Shown here: one piece after another, positions 55,189 through 63,487 of the stretch
How the letters are laid out: every line of letters begins with the position of its first letter
How positions within the stretch are numbered: position 1 is the first letter of the stretch
Source: Arcobacter sp. F155
Lineage (GTDB): Bacteria > Campylobacterota > Campylobacteria > Campylobacterales > Arcobacteraceae
DNA length: 64,000 nucleotides
Direction: 5' to 3'
Assembly: GCF_004116455.1 (NCBI RefSeq)
Contig: NZ_PDJU01000010.1
Coordinates: 1 to 64,000 of the forward strand
The notes under the pieces: generated by a model
What the model was told of the DNA's origin: nothing
The model's database searches: none
The model's input: only the letters and a program-made list of their open reading frames with translations
Translations under genes and position numbers: made by a program

Positions 55189-55866
55189 CTAAAAATCTAA
55201 AGTTAATATCAAACGCTTTTCATTGGCTATTAATTCTGGCGAACGATGGACTAAACCTGCATTTTCATTACCATCCCAAAGTGTACCTTTAATCAATGCA
55301 ACATCACCACAAGCTAGTTGTTGAATATTACTTTCACTTTGATAAAGGCCAGATTCACTGTCAGGCAAGCCATTACAACCCCACCCTAGTTTTGTTTGAT
55401 CAACAACCTCATGTGGCAACCATTCTGTGGCTGTGCCTTGATAGGTTGTCACAAGACGGCAAGGTACTTTGTCCACATGAAATTTAGGGCACATAGCTTT
55501 ATCTAAAACTTTCAAACGCACACCTGCTTCTTTAAGTTCAAACAAATAACAAAACATATCCACAAGCTCAGCTATATCTTCGCTAACTTCAGTCATTTTG
55601 TTATCAAAAAATTCATTAACACGTGAAAGTGCATCTTGTGGCGTTAAAGTCATTTCCTTTTGAAATGTAGGATTCAACTCTAAAAAATCTTTTACCGAAG
55701 ACTTCAAACTATTTGGTCTTTCACGCTGCCAAATGGCTATATTTATTTTTTCTTGATAGATATCACTCAAAACCGTTGGCTGTTTACCATGAGCCATATG
55801 TAGAGATATTTTTTCTGCTTGAGCCCATTCACTAGCAATATTGAAACTTTTTTTAGTCATCGTCAA
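55189..55866 (-). CDS. DUF1826 family protein, probably horizontally acquired
   Basis: A 225-residue protein. NIAIWQRERP near residue 50, CPKFHVDKVPCRLVTTYQGTATEWLP and GDVALIKGTLWDGNENAGLVHRSP are the DUF1826 core; the H-V-D and H-R positions suggest a metal site of the double-stranded beta helix type. Members in Gammaproteobacteria are often beside zinc-homeostasis genes. Codon use is unlike the neighbours: several CGT Arg, many TTG and GTG codons, GCC and ACG. It lies 14 bases after the 90-residue gene. Confidence 0.85.
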   Translation of the reverse strand: MTMTKKSFNIASEWAQAEKISLHMAHGKQPTVLSDIYQEKINIAIWQRERPNSLKSSVKDFLELNPTFQKEMTLTPQDALSRVNEFFDNKMTEVSEDIAELVDMFCYLFELKEAGVRLKVLDKAMCPKFHVDKVPCRLVTTYQGTATEWLPHEVVDQTKLGWGCNGLPDSESGLYQSESNIQQLACGDVALIKGTLWDGNENAGLVHRSPELIANEKRLILTLDF

Positions 55867-55880
55867 TTTCCCTTTAGTAT

Positions 55881-56153
55881 TTATTGATGTTCATCTTCAT
55901 GTTCATCAAGCATATTTCTAATCTTTTTATACATATCTTTTGCATCTTTATTTGATAGTTTTTTCTCTTCAATCAATTTTAAAACTTGATTTAATTCTTC
56001 AATAAAAAACTCAACATCTTTTTTTGCTTCCACAATCTCTTCTTTATCATTTCCATTTTGTATTTCTTCATTTAATTCATCTAAAAAAGCTTTTGATTCT
56101 GGTAGCATCACATTAAATATTATACTTTCTAATTCTACTTCTATATTTTTCAC
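55881..56153 (-). CDS. Small acidic helical protein, unknown
   Basis: A 90-residue protein from GTG 56153 (AAGGAAATAA upstream). Nearly all charged helix, ending in a His/Glu/Asp-rich tail (MLDEHEDEHQ) that could bind a metal. It is the first gene after the paired operators at 56217-56276 and precedes the DUF1826 gene, so both are probably controlled by them. No family recognised. Confidence 0.65.
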   Translation of the reverse strand: MKNIEVELESIIFNVMLPESKAFLDELNEEIQNGNDKEEIVEAKKDVEFFIEELNQVLKLIEEKKLSNKDAKDMYKKIRNMLDEHEDEHQ

Positions 56154-56216
56154 TTATTTCCTTATTTTTACTTATTCCACATAAGCAAATTTAATTGCGT
56201 AATCATAAATCTTTTT

Positions 56217-56276
56217 TTGCAACCTAGTTGCAATTTTGGATTTTATCTGATATTTTTTAAGTGCAACTTAGTTGCA
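56217..56276. promoter_or_regulatory. Second pair of palindromic operators (TGCAAC-type)
   Basis: TTGCAACCTAGTTGCAA (56217-56233, one mismatch) and TGCAACTTAGTTGCA (56262-56276, perfect), with centres 44 bases apart. Like the pair at 3488-3551 the first is preceded by CTTTTTTTGCAAC and a possible -10 (TAAAAT on the minus strand) lies between the sites. They sit between the DUF1826 operon and the barrel-gene relic. Confidence 0.7.
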
Positions 56277-56294
56277 TAAATTATTTTCTTCTAA

Positions 56295-56381
56295 ATGTTT
56301 TATTTAAGCTTTAAACTTGGAGTAAATTACAATGGTTATGTAGTAGGATTTGGTATATTAATGGGGGAAAAGGTGTTTTAA
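56295..56381 (+). pseudogene. Relic of an outer-membrane barrel paralogue
   Basis: A 28-codon frame (MFYLSFKLGVNYNGY...) ending FGILMGEKVF at TAA. It aligns with the middle of the barrel protein at 2623-3471 (IKFAANYQGYVAGVG, then GERIF): about 11 of 23 positions are identical and most others conservative. No ribosome binding site precedes it. It is therefore a decayed fragment of a second barrel gene lying next to a second copy of the same operator pair. Confidence 0.6.
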
Positions 56382-56387
56382 TTTGAA

Positions 56388-56411
56388 CTATAGAAGAGTC
56401 TTCTTCTATAG
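56388..56411 (-). terminator. Hairpin at the end of the acetyltransferase gene
   Basis: CTATAGAAGA (56388-56397) pairs perfectly with TCTTCTATAG (56402-56411), four-base loop. It overlaps the acetyltransferase stop; only a weak T-rich tail follows on the minus strand. Confidence 0.5.
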
Positions 56412-56969
56412 CTTTACTTCCTTTGAAGTATCATATACTAACTCATAGTATTGATTATTATTAAACTCAAACTCTTGAATTACTTCTAAACCTAACTTTC
56501 TAGTATGAGCTTCATAAGACCTTGGATTTATTTTATTTATAAACGTTACTAAAATAGGAAATCTTTTTGCCATATGTACTCTTGCATACTCAAAAATTCT
56601 TTCTAGTACTTGTTTTCCTCTTACAGTTTTATCTATACATACAGGTCCATATTGATATGAGTTTTCTACACTTAATGTTTGACTTAAATAGTTTAGTTTT
56701 GGTAACTCTTCAATCATAAATTTAAACATAGGCCAAGAAGACCAAAACTGCCAAGAAGCACACATCACATAAGCTACAACTTTATCATCAAGCTTTGCAA
56801 TAAAGAGACCTTGTTCTTTTTCAATCAAACTTGTAAGTTGTTCTTTTGTAAATGGTGTTGTAACAAAACCATCTTTTTTGTCTTCTTCTTTAATAGAGTC
56901 AACTTGATATTTATAATGTAATTCTAAAACATCATCTATATCACTTAGTTCTGCAACTTTTAATAACAT
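56406..56969 (-). CDS. GNAT-family acetyltransferase
   Basis: A 187-residue protein with the GNAT layout: KVAELSDIDDVLELHYKYQ (helix one), LFIAKLDDKVVAYVMCASWQFW (strand four), YGPVCIDKTVRGKQVLERIFEYAR (acetyl-CoA loop with RGKQV, a variant of Q/RxxGxG/A) and TFINKINPRSYEAHTRKLGLEVIQEFEFN. Substrate unknown. Monocistronic, with terminator hairpin at its end. Confidence 0.85.
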   Translation of the reverse strand: MLLKVAELSDIDDVLELHYKYQVDSIKEEDKKDGFVTTPFTKEQLTSLIEKEQGLFIAKLDDKVVAYVMCASWQFWSSWPMFKFMIEELPKLNYLSQTLSVENSYQYGPVCIDKTVRGKQVLERIFEYARVHMAKRFPILVTFINKINPRSYEAHTRKLGLEVIQEFEFNNNQYYELVYDTSKEVKL

Positions 56970-57041
56970 ATTATCTTCTCCTTTTTGGATTTGAGACTAG
57001 TTTAACTAAAAAAGTAAATTAGCACAATCCAGAAATTGCTT

Positions 57042-57674
57042 TTATTCAACTTCACAAATATCAATTGCAAGTCGTAAAAAAGCAGTTAAACAAATATTCT
57101 CTTCGGATAAGTTTTTAGGTACATTTTTTTTAATCTCATCCAAGGCTTTTTTAAAACCTTTATAAAACTCAAAACTAGGTTTTGGTTTATATTTTAAATC
57201 TTTTAGTTCTAAATAGTTTATTATATTTTTTGCCGTTGTAGGTTTTATAAAATACTCTTTTTTTCTATTCATATAATATGGCACTAATGACACTAAAGTC
57301 CATTTTGCAAGACTATATTCACTAAGTATTTCTACAAAAGAGTCATAGCCATCTTTTTTATTACCATGCAATAAATCATATAAAGCAATACTAAACATAT
57401 CTTTTTGGTACATTCCCATATCTTTTATTGCATCTTTTAATTTCATCTTGTCATAAAAAGAGACTACTACAGACTTTGAAACTATTTTTATAAAATTTTC
57501 ACAGACTATTTCTGGTTGAGAGAAGTTATCTTTATGAAAATACTGTTTTGAAAGCTCTTCTAGTTTTGAAGGATTAAATTTTTTCATAAGTTTTAAAAGT
57601 CTTTCATCCTCAAAAGCCTTTGGGTACTCTTCATAAAACTCTGCTTCTAAATCTTTTAATTTTTCTATATTCAT
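57042..57674 (-). CDS. Helical protein of unknown function
   Basis: A 210-residue soluble, mostly helical protein, lysine-rich, with no signal peptide or membrane segment. Visible features are an acidic first helix (KLKDLEAEFYEEYPKAFEDE), FYDKMKLKDAIKDMGMYQKDMF in the centre and a cysteine near the end (ENICLTAFLRLAIDICEVE). ATG 57674 with a TATAGAAGG-poor upstream. No family recognised. It diverges from the DoxX gene. Confidence 0.65.
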   Translation of the reverse strand: MNIEKLKDLEAEFYEEYPKAFEDERLLKLMKKFNPSKLEELSKQYFHKDNFSQPEIVCENFIKIVSKSVVVSFYDKMKLKDAIKDMGMYQKDMFSIALYDLLHGNKKDGYDSFVEILSEYSLAKWTLVSLVPYYMNRKKEYFIKPTTAKNIINYLELKDLKYKPKPSFEFYKGFKKALDEIKKNVPKNLSEENICLTAFLRLAIDICEVE

Positions 57675-57795
57675 ATATTTTCCATAATATTTTTATTTAC
57701 ATAAACTTTGATTACTAAAGCTTTTGATACAATTGCGACATTATAAATTCTATCAAATAATTTATAAAATATTTGATTTTCTAGGAGAAAATAGT

Positions 57796-58215
57796 ATGAG
57801 GACGTTAGAAAACTTTTTAGCTAGAGTTTTAAGTGATGATATGGGGAAACTAGTACTAAGATTAACTCTTGGTATTTTAATGCTTTTCCATGGAATAAGC
57901 AAACTTGAAAAAGGAATTGATGGTATTAAGTTTTTAGTTACAAAAAATGGCTTACCTGAATTTTTAGCTTATGGTGTTTACCTTGGAGAATTAATAGTTC
58001 CAATTTTATTAATCATTGGACTTTATACAAGAATTAGTAGTTTTATATATGCAACAACAATGGCATTTGCTATCTATTTAGCTCATGCTTCATATATTTT
58101 AGGAACAAGTGCAAAAACAGGTGCTCTTTTAATTGAAACTCCACTTTTATTTATGTTAGGAGCTGTTGCTTTAATGTTCTTAGGTGCTGGAAAAATCAGC
58201 GTAGACAAAAGATAA
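57796..58215 (+). CDS. DoxX-family membrane protein
   Basis: A 139-residue four-helix membrane protein. LVLRLTLGILMLFHGISKLEKGI is the DoxX signature, followed by GVYLGELIVPILLIIGLYTRISSFIYATTMAFAIYLAH. ATG 57796 is behind CTAGGAGA; an ATG at 57724 without a site would add 24 unusual residues. DoxX proteins act in redox or membrane stress in several bacteria; the precise job here is unknown. Confidence 0.9.
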   Translation: MRTLENFLARVLSDDMGKLVLRLTLGILMLFHGISKLEKGIDGIKFLVTKNGLPEFLAYGVYLGELIVPILLIIGLYTRISSFIYATTMAFAIYLAHASYILGTSAKTGALLIETPLLFMLGAVALMFLGAGKISVDKR

Positions 58216-58223
58216 TCCATATT

Positions 58224-58254
58224 AAAGTACCATTTAAAACTAAATGGTACTTTT
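58224..58254. terminator. Bidirectional terminator between DoxX and transglutaminase-like genes
   Basis: AAAGTACCATTT (58224-58235) pairs perfectly with AAATGGTACTTT (58242-58253), six-base loop, T-run at the end. It overlaps the stop of the convergent transglutaminase-like gene. Confidence 0.8.
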
Positions 58255-58869
58255 AAAATCTGGCATATTGTTAATCATCTGATTATAACTACTATTTGCT
58301 TTCAATGCTTTAATAACTATATCTAATGGGTTTGAATAATAAACTCCTAAATCAAACTCATTTTCATTTAATTCAAAGGCTAACTTCTCTTTTGGAGGAA
58401 TAAATTGTGCATCTACTTCTTTTTTATTTCCCCTTGCATCTATTTTTAACCAACCAAACTTTTCTAAATAAACAGCATTTAATCCATGTAAAGAGAATAG
58501 ATTTTCTTTATACTCTTCACATGAAAGTCTTTGATAACAAAAAGCTGTAGGAATACTATTTGCTCTTAATAGTGCAGCAAGTAAGTGAGCCTTTGCAAAA
58601 CACCAACCAGTTTTTGCTTCTAAAACTTCACTAGCCTTACAAGTTACCTTATCAATTTTATAATCACCACTATGCTTAATCTCATCTCTTACATACTCAA
58701 AACAGTTTTTTACTATCTCTTCTTTTGAAGAAGTATTAAATGATAACTCTTGAGCTAAAGCCTTGATACTTTTATTTGTAAAATCTATTATCTCACTCTC
58801 TTCTAAATAACTTTTTTTATTAATAATCATCTTCTTACCTAATATTTTATTTATAATATCTTCCAACAT
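58240..58869 (-). CDS. Transglutaminase-like protein
   Basis: A 209-residue protein with the transglutaminase/cysteine-protease triad: Cys in AKTGWCFAKAHLLAALLRA, His in SLHGLNAVYLE, Asp in GWLKIDARGNK. ATG 58869 is preferred; ATG 58875 is two codons further up. It overlaps the end of the FMN-binding gene and is last in the MOSC/aminotransferase/FMN-binding operon. Function in such operons is unknown; peptidase or amidase activity is plausible. Confidence 0.88.
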   Translation of the reverse strand: MLEDIINKILGKKMIINKKSYLEESEIIDFTNKSIKALAQELSFNTSSKEEIVKNCFEYVRDEIKHSGDYKIDKVTCKASEVLEAKTGWCFAKAHLLAALLRANSIPTAFCYQRLSCEEYKENLFSLHGLNAVYLEKFGWLKIDARGNKKEVDAQFIPPKEKLAFELNENEFDLGVYYSNPLDIVIKALKANSSYNQMINNMPDFKSTI

Positions 58870-59320
58870 AATCAAGAATGTCTATTTTTATTACAGCAGT
58901 TCCTTTGACCATTTTTTCAGGTAATTCCTTTCCTGTTAAGTGTGGAGTAAACTTTTCTACAATCTTTAATAAAGCAGTATGTTTTTCATCAAATTCTTTT
59001 ACTAAACTTGCTGTTCCTCTAAGAATAATACTATTAAACTCAGTATTAACATCACAAGGGTTTTCAACTCCTTCGTAAAGTAAAGAAAGCATTTCATCTA
59101 TTTCAAAACAAACATTGGAATTAAATTTTATATTATCAATTTTCTTTCCTTTTGGTAGACCATGCATATATATTTTACTATCAAAATGTACAAAATGCAT
59201 AGGTAAAACATAAGGATAACCATCTTCACTATATGTTCCTAATCGTCCAACATGTGAACGAGTAAACAAATCATCTATTTGTTCCTCTGTTAGTAAATGT
59301 GTTTTAGTTCTATTTCTCAT
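58847..59320 (-). CDS. FMN-binding pyridoxamine-oxidase-like protein
   Basis: A 157-residue split-barrel flavoprotein of the NimA/PNPOx-like group. HLLTEEQIDDLFTRSHVGRLGTYSEDGYPYVLPMHFVHFDSKIYMHGLPKGKK and VCFEID are typical. ATG 59320 is five bases from AAAGGA; ATG 59326 is directly on it. It overlaps the aminotransferase gene by 11 bases. Relatives remove nitro groups or bind FMN/haem. Confidence 0.88.
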   Translation of the reverse strand: MRNRTKTHLLTEEQIDDLFTRSHVGRLGTYSEDGYPYVLPMHFVHFDSKIYMHGLPKGKKIDNIKFNSNVCFEIDEMLSLLYEGVENPCDVNTEFNSIILRGTASLVKEFDEKHTALLKIVEKFTPHLTGKELPEKMVKGTAVIKIDILDYVGRYYK

Positions 59321-60491
59321 CTTCATCCTTTTTTTTATTAATTGCTTTTTGAAGTTTTGAAAACCCCTCTTTTATCTCCTTTTTTGAGATATTTAATGAA
59401 GGTAAAAAACGAACAATATCTTTTCCTGACTTTAAAACTAAAAGCTTTTCATCTAAACATTTTTCAATTAAAACTGCTAGATTTTTTTCATCTTTTAGTT
59501 TTAATCCTAACATCAAACCTAAACCACTTTTAGACACAAACAACTCTTTATTTTCCTTAAAACATTTATCTAAATATTTTTGAAAATAGTAAACTCTTTT
59601 TTCTAGTTTTTTAGTTTTTTCTTCCTCTTCTAATACATTTAATACTTCTAAAGCAACACTTGTAGATAAAGGATTTCCACCAAAAGTTGAACCATGATCT
59701 CCTAAAGTAAAAACATCTTCTATCCAACTCATCATAAGACCAATTGGCAAACCACCTGCTAAACCTTTTGCTAAAGTTATTACATCAGGTTTTATTTCAT
59801 AATAGTTTGAAGCTAAGAATTTTCCAGTCCTATATACACCACTTTGAACCTCATCAATTACTAGCAGTATCTTTTTTTCTTTCAACTCTTTTGCTAGTTT
59901 TTGTATCTGCTTTTTATCAAAGGCATTAATACCACCCTCACCTTGAATAAGTTCAAGCATTACAGCAACTGTATTTTTATCTATTTTATTTTTTATATCT
60001 TCAATATCTTTTGCATAAATAAACTCATCAGAAAAAGGACCAAAACCTTTTTGTTTATCTTCTTGTGCTGTTGCTTTTAAAGTAGTTAAAGTTCTTCCAT
60101 GAAAAGAGTTATTTATAGTTATGATTTTATGGTTTTTAATCTTCTTTAAATAAGCATACTTTCTTACAAACTTTATAGCTGCTTCATTTGCTTCTGCTCC
60201 ACTATTACAAAAGAAGCATTTCATATTTTTATAATTACTTAACTTTACTACTTTTTTTGCACATTCTTCTTGAGCTTTTATTGGATATATGTTTGATAAG
60301 TGTATTAGCTCTTTTGATTGTTTGTTTATTGCTTTTATCAAATTCTTATTTCCATGACCTAAACTATTTACACCAATACCAGAAGTGAAATCTATATACT
60401 CACTATTATACTTATCATATAATTTGGCACCTTTTCCTTTTTCAAACTCTATATCTATTTGCTTATATACAGGGAATAAATATTTACTCAT
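59310..60491 (-). CDS. Class III aminotransferase, ArgD-like
   Basis: A 393-residue PLP enzyme. LYDKYNSEYIDFTSGIGVNSLGHGN, FCNSGAEANEAAIKFVRKYAY, SFHGRTLTTLKATAQ, LIQGEGGINAF, LLVIDEVQSGVYRTG and the PLP lysine in ITLAKGLAGGLPIG make an acetylornithine/succinylornithine-type aminotransferase. Because it is in an operon facing a MocR regulator and away from arginine genes, the substrate could be another omega-amino acid or polyamine. Nine bases after the MOSC gene. Confidence 0.92.
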   Translation of the reverse strand: MSKYLFPVYKQIDIEFEKGKGAKLYDKYNSEYIDFTSGIGVNSLGHGNKNLIKAINKQSKELIHLSNIYPIKAQEECAKKVVKLSNYKNMKCFFCNSGAEANEAAIKFVRKYAYLKKIKNHKIITINNSFHGRTLTTLKATAQEDKQKGFGPFSDEFIYAKDIEDIKNKIDKNTVAVMLELIQGEGGINAFDKKQIQKLAKELKEKKILLVIDEVQSGVYRTGKFLASNYYEIKPDVITLAKGLAGGLPIGLMMSWIEDVFTLGDHGSTFGGNPLSTSVALEVLNVLEEEEKTKKLEKRVYYFQKYLDKCFKENKELFVSKSGLGLMLGLKLKDEKNLAVLIEKCLDEKLLVLKSGKDIVRFLPSLNISKKEIKEGFSKLQKAINKKKDEDEK

Positions 60492-60500
60492 CTTTAAACC

Positions 60501-61199
60501 TTAGCTATGATAAACTTCAAACTGCTTATCTTTTTCTTTTACTTGAAGTCTTTTATTTAATGAGTTTTGAAAAGCTTTTCCTAGATATTTAGACTCAACT
60601 GCTTTTTTTGCTAAATCTATATCTATACTTGGATTTACAATAAGTTTATTTAGTACACTAATAGTTAAGCTCTCTTCTACTCTTTGTTTAAACTCAAACT
60701 TATCATGCTTAGTTATTACACCCTCTTTTATAACCTTTGCATACCATCCCGTTAGACCACTATTGAAAATAAATTTTGTCATCTCTTTTTTATTTGTGTT
60801 TGCACTTAGTTTCCAACAAGGTTGTCTAGGTTGTGTTATTTGTATAATACTTTCACCTATTTTATAAATATCACCTATGCAAATCTCTTCTTCACTTATA
60901 TTTGATAAAACTATATTTTCACCAAAATGAGATACCTCATCTATCTTATAGTTTGTATTACACTGTTTATTTATCTTTTCATAAGTAGAACTTGCAAATA
61001 AAAACAGAGCTTTATTCTCTCCACCATGATGTTTTAAATCTGCTTGTTCATCTTCTAGGAAACCTGTTTTTGTTAAATATGCTTTTTCTACTGGATACTT
61101 CTTAATTGCTGATACTAGCTCTTTTCTTTTTTGGTTTTCTAGTTTTGATGTAGTTACCTTACCTACTTTTACAAAAAGTACTTCTGCACTATTTTGCAT
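60501..61199 (-). CDS. MOSC-domain protein (YiiM-like)
   Basis: A 232-residue MOSC-domain protein. FLEDEQADLKHHGGENKALFLF, FGENIVLSNISEEEICIGDIYKIG and QITQPRQPCWKLSANT (conserved Cys) are close to YiiM, a molybdenum-cofactor protein that reduces N-hydroxylated bases such as 6-hydroxylaminopurine. First gene of the four-gene operon transcribed away from the MocR gene. Confidence 0.92.
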   Translation of the reverse strand: MQNSAEVLFVKVGKVTTSKLENQKRKELVSAIKKYPVEKAYLTKTGFLEDEQADLKHHGGENKALFLFASSTYEKINKQCNTNYKIDEVSHFGENIVLSNISEEEICIGDIYKIGESIIQITQPRQPCWKLSANTNKKEMTKFIFNSGLTGWYAKVIKEGVITKHDKFEFKQRVEESLTISVLNKLIVNPSIDIDLAKKAVESKYLGKAFQNSLNKRLQVKEKDKQFEVYHS

Positions 61200-61244
61200 C
61201 TAATAATCCTTTAATAAGTTTTTCAAAAGTATAATATCAACAAA

Positions 61245-61266
61245 TTGTACTTTTTAAAAGATACAA
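61245..61266. promoter_or_regulatory. Inverted repeat, candidate MocR operator
   Basis: TTGTA-CTTTTTAAAAG-A-TACAA is an inverted repeat with a palindromic centre in the 93-base gap between the divergent MOSC and MocR genes. Confidence 0.4.
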
Positions 61267-61292
61267 AATTATATTTTTTGACAAGGTCAGTT

Positions 61293-62672
61293 ATGTATAA
61301 ACTAGAAAAGTCATCTTTACCTTTATATATACAACTATATACACAAATAAAAGAAGATATTGTAAATAACACACTAAAAGCCAATACTAAACTTCCTTCT
61401 ATACGAAAGATGTCAAGTGATTATAAAATCAGTAAAACAACAGTTGAGTCTGCTTATAGTCAGTTGTATGCAGAAGGTTATATAGAAAGTCATCCTCAAA
61501 GTGGTTATTTTGTTAGTAAAGATATAGTTCAAAATTTTACTAGTACTACTGAGATAAAAGGTACTAAAGAAAAAGAAAAACAATACAAGTATAACTTTTA
61601 TCAAGCAAGACATAGTGAAGATATCTTTCCTAAAAAGCTCTGGTCAAAAATATATAATAAGGCTTTGTCTTCTATAAACTTTGGTTCTTACCCAAATAAA
61701 CAAGGAGACTTAGGTCTTAGAAAGGAACTTGCCTCTTATCTTGCGAAATCAAGAGCTGTAATATGTGATGAAGAACAAATTATTATTTGTAGTGGTTTTT
61801 CTGACTCTATGTTTATTATTTCTAATATACTTAAAAAGTTCACTTCTTCTATTGCTATTGAGTACCCAGGGTATAAAGTTGTTCAAGAAGTTTTCTCTTT
61901 ACAAAACTATGAGATTAAAAATATTCCTATTTTAAAAAATGGTATAGATATAGAGACACTTAAAAAAAGTAAAGATAAACTTCTTTATGTAACCCCTTCT
62001 CATCAATACCCTACAGGTAAAACTATTCCTATTTCAAATAGAATTGAGCTTATTAACTGGGCTTGTGAAAACGATAGTTATATTATAGAAGATGACTATG
62101 ATAGTGAGTTAAGTTATAACAATAGACCAATACCCTCTTTACAAGGAATAAATGATAACCAAAGAGTTATTTACTCTGGAACATTTTCTAAAGCTTTATC
62201 CCCTGCTATTAGAGTAAGTTATATAGTTTTACCTAAAAAGCTAGTAGCTATTTATAAAGATATTTTTCATTTCTCTTTTTCTGGTGTTCCTTTAGATATG
62301 CAAAAGAGTTTAGAACTATTTATAAAAGAAGGTTACTGGGATAAACATATAAGAAAAATGAGAACTCTAAATAAGAAAAAACATGACCTTATGAAAAAGG
62401 CTATAAAAGAGTATTTAAAAAATAGTGTTGAGATTATAAGAGAAGGAAGTGGTTTAGCTATTTTAATAAAAGCAAAAGTAGAAATTGATTGGGAGAAGTT
62501 AGATATATTTTTAGAAGAAAACTCTATTAAAATATATTCAACTACTTGTGATACAAACCTAAATGACAACACTTTATACCTAGGATTTGGTTGCTTTAAA
62601 GAAGATGAGATTTCAATTGCTGTAGAATCATTTGCAAAACAATGGTTTAAAGCTATTAAAAAAACTAAGTAA
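61293..62672 (+). CDS. MocR/PdxR-type GntR-aminotransferase regulator
   Basis: A 459-residue regulator: N-terminal GntR winged helix (about 5-75; PLYIQLYTQIKEDIVNNTLKANTKLPSIRKMSSDYKISKTTVESAYSQLYAEGYIESHPQSGYFV) fused to a fold type I aminotransferase domain with YLGFG end and PLP lysine in YSGTFSKALSPAIR. ATG 61293 is behind AAGG; an upstream TTG at 61245 falls in an inverted repeat. Such proteins bind PLP or an amine-PLP adduct and control neighbouring genes, here probably the divergent operon with a PLP aminotransferase and a pyridoxamine-oxidase-like protein. Confidence 0.92.
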   Translation: MYKLEKSSLPLYIQLYTQIKEDIVNNTLKANTKLPSIRKMSSDYKISKTTVESAYSQLYAEGYIESHPQSGYFVSKDIVQNFTSTTEIKGTKEKEKQYKYNFYQARHSEDIFPKKLWSKIYNKALSSINFGSYPNKQGDLGLRKELASYLAKSRAVICDEEQIIICSGFSDSMFIISNILKKFTSSIAIEYPGYKVVQEVFSLQNYEIKNIPILKNGIDIETLKKSKDKLLYVTPSHQYPTGKTIPISNRIELINWACENDSYIIEDDYDSELSYNNRPIPSLQGINDNQRVIYSGTFSKALSPAIRVSYIVLPKKLVAIYKDIFHFSFSGVPLDMQKSLELFIKEGYWDKHIRKMRTLNKKKHDLMKKAIKEYLKNSVEIIREGSGLAILIKAKVEIDWEKLDIFLEENSIKIYSTTCDTNLNDNTLYLGFGCFKEDEISIAVESFAKQWFKAIKKTK

Positions 62673-62684
62673 AAGGATCTTTTC

Positions 62685-63473
62685 ATGAATATTATAGATT
62701 TTGAAAATATTAATGTAGGCTATGATGAGAAGATTGTACTAAAAGATATCACGTTAAAAATAAAAGAGAAAGAGCACTGGGCTATTTTAGGTGCAAATGG
62801 TTCAGGTAAATCTACTCTTATGAAACTTATACAATCTGAGATTCATCCAAGAAGAACTTCAAAGTTTAAAAAAGAGATTTTAGGTAAGTCTACTTATTCT
62901 GTTTTTGAACTAAGAAAAAGTCTAGGTATTATCACAAATGATTTACATAACTACTTTGCAAGAGAAGGAAGTTTTCTTACAGGATATAAAGTTGTATTAA
63001 GTGGGCATTATAGTTCTATAGGAGTTTATACTTTCCAAGACTTCTCACAAGAGCAATTAAATAAAGCAAAAGAAGTTATGAACTTTCTTGAAATAGAACA
63101 TTTAAAAGATAAAAAAGTAAATGAGATGTCAACAGGAGAACTTAGAAAGTGTATTGTAGCACGAGCCTTAATTCATAGTCCAAAAGCATTTATTCTTGAT
63201 GAACCAACAGTTGGCTTAGATATAAAAGCACAAATAAACTTTATAAAAATGCTTAAAAAACTTTCAAAAGAAGCAAGTATTATCTTAGTAACTCACCATT
63301 TAGAAGAGATATTTGAAGAAATAGATAATATCGCACTAATTCATAATAATACAATCTACAAACAAGGCAAAAAAGAAGAGTTACTTACAAGCAAAAACTT
63401 ATCTTCTATCTTTGATACAGAAATTCATGTTAATGAAAAAAACAATAGATACTTTATAGAAGAGATTTTATAA
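62685..63473 (+). CDS. ABC transporter ATP-binding protein, ModF-like (COG1119)
   Basis: A 262-residue stand-alone ABC ATPase. Walker A GANGSGKST, Q-loop region GIITNDLHNYFARE, a signature MSTGELRKCIVARALI (STGEL instead of LSGGQ), Walker B AFILDEPTVGLD and switch His in LVTHHLEEI. The variant signature and the LILTGYKVVLSGHYSSIGVY segment (ligand-side insert) fit the COG1119 subgroup. No permease is adjacent. It ends in a hairpin at 63457-63484. Confidence 0.88.
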   Translation: MNIIDFENINVGYDEKIVLKDITLKIKEKEHWAILGANGSGKSTLMKLIQSEIHPRRTSKFKKEILGKSTYSVFELRKSLGIITNDLHNYFAREGSFLTGYKVVLSGHYSSIGVYTFQDFSQEQLNKAKEVMNFLEIEHLKDKKVNEMSTGELRKCIVARALIHSPKAFILDEPTVGLDIKAQINFIKMLKKLSKEASIILVTHHLEEIFEEIDNIALIHNNTIYKQGKKEELLTSKNLSSIFDTEIHVNEKNNRYFIEEIL

Positions 63474-63484
63474 TCTCCTCTATA
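63457..63484 (+). terminator. Hairpin between ABC ATPase and EamA genes
   Basis: ATAGAAGAGATT (63457-63468) pairs with AATCTCCTCTAT (63473-63484) with one mismatch, TTAT loop. CTTTT follows. It can serve both convergent genes. Confidence 0.55.
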
Positions 63485-63487
63485 CTT

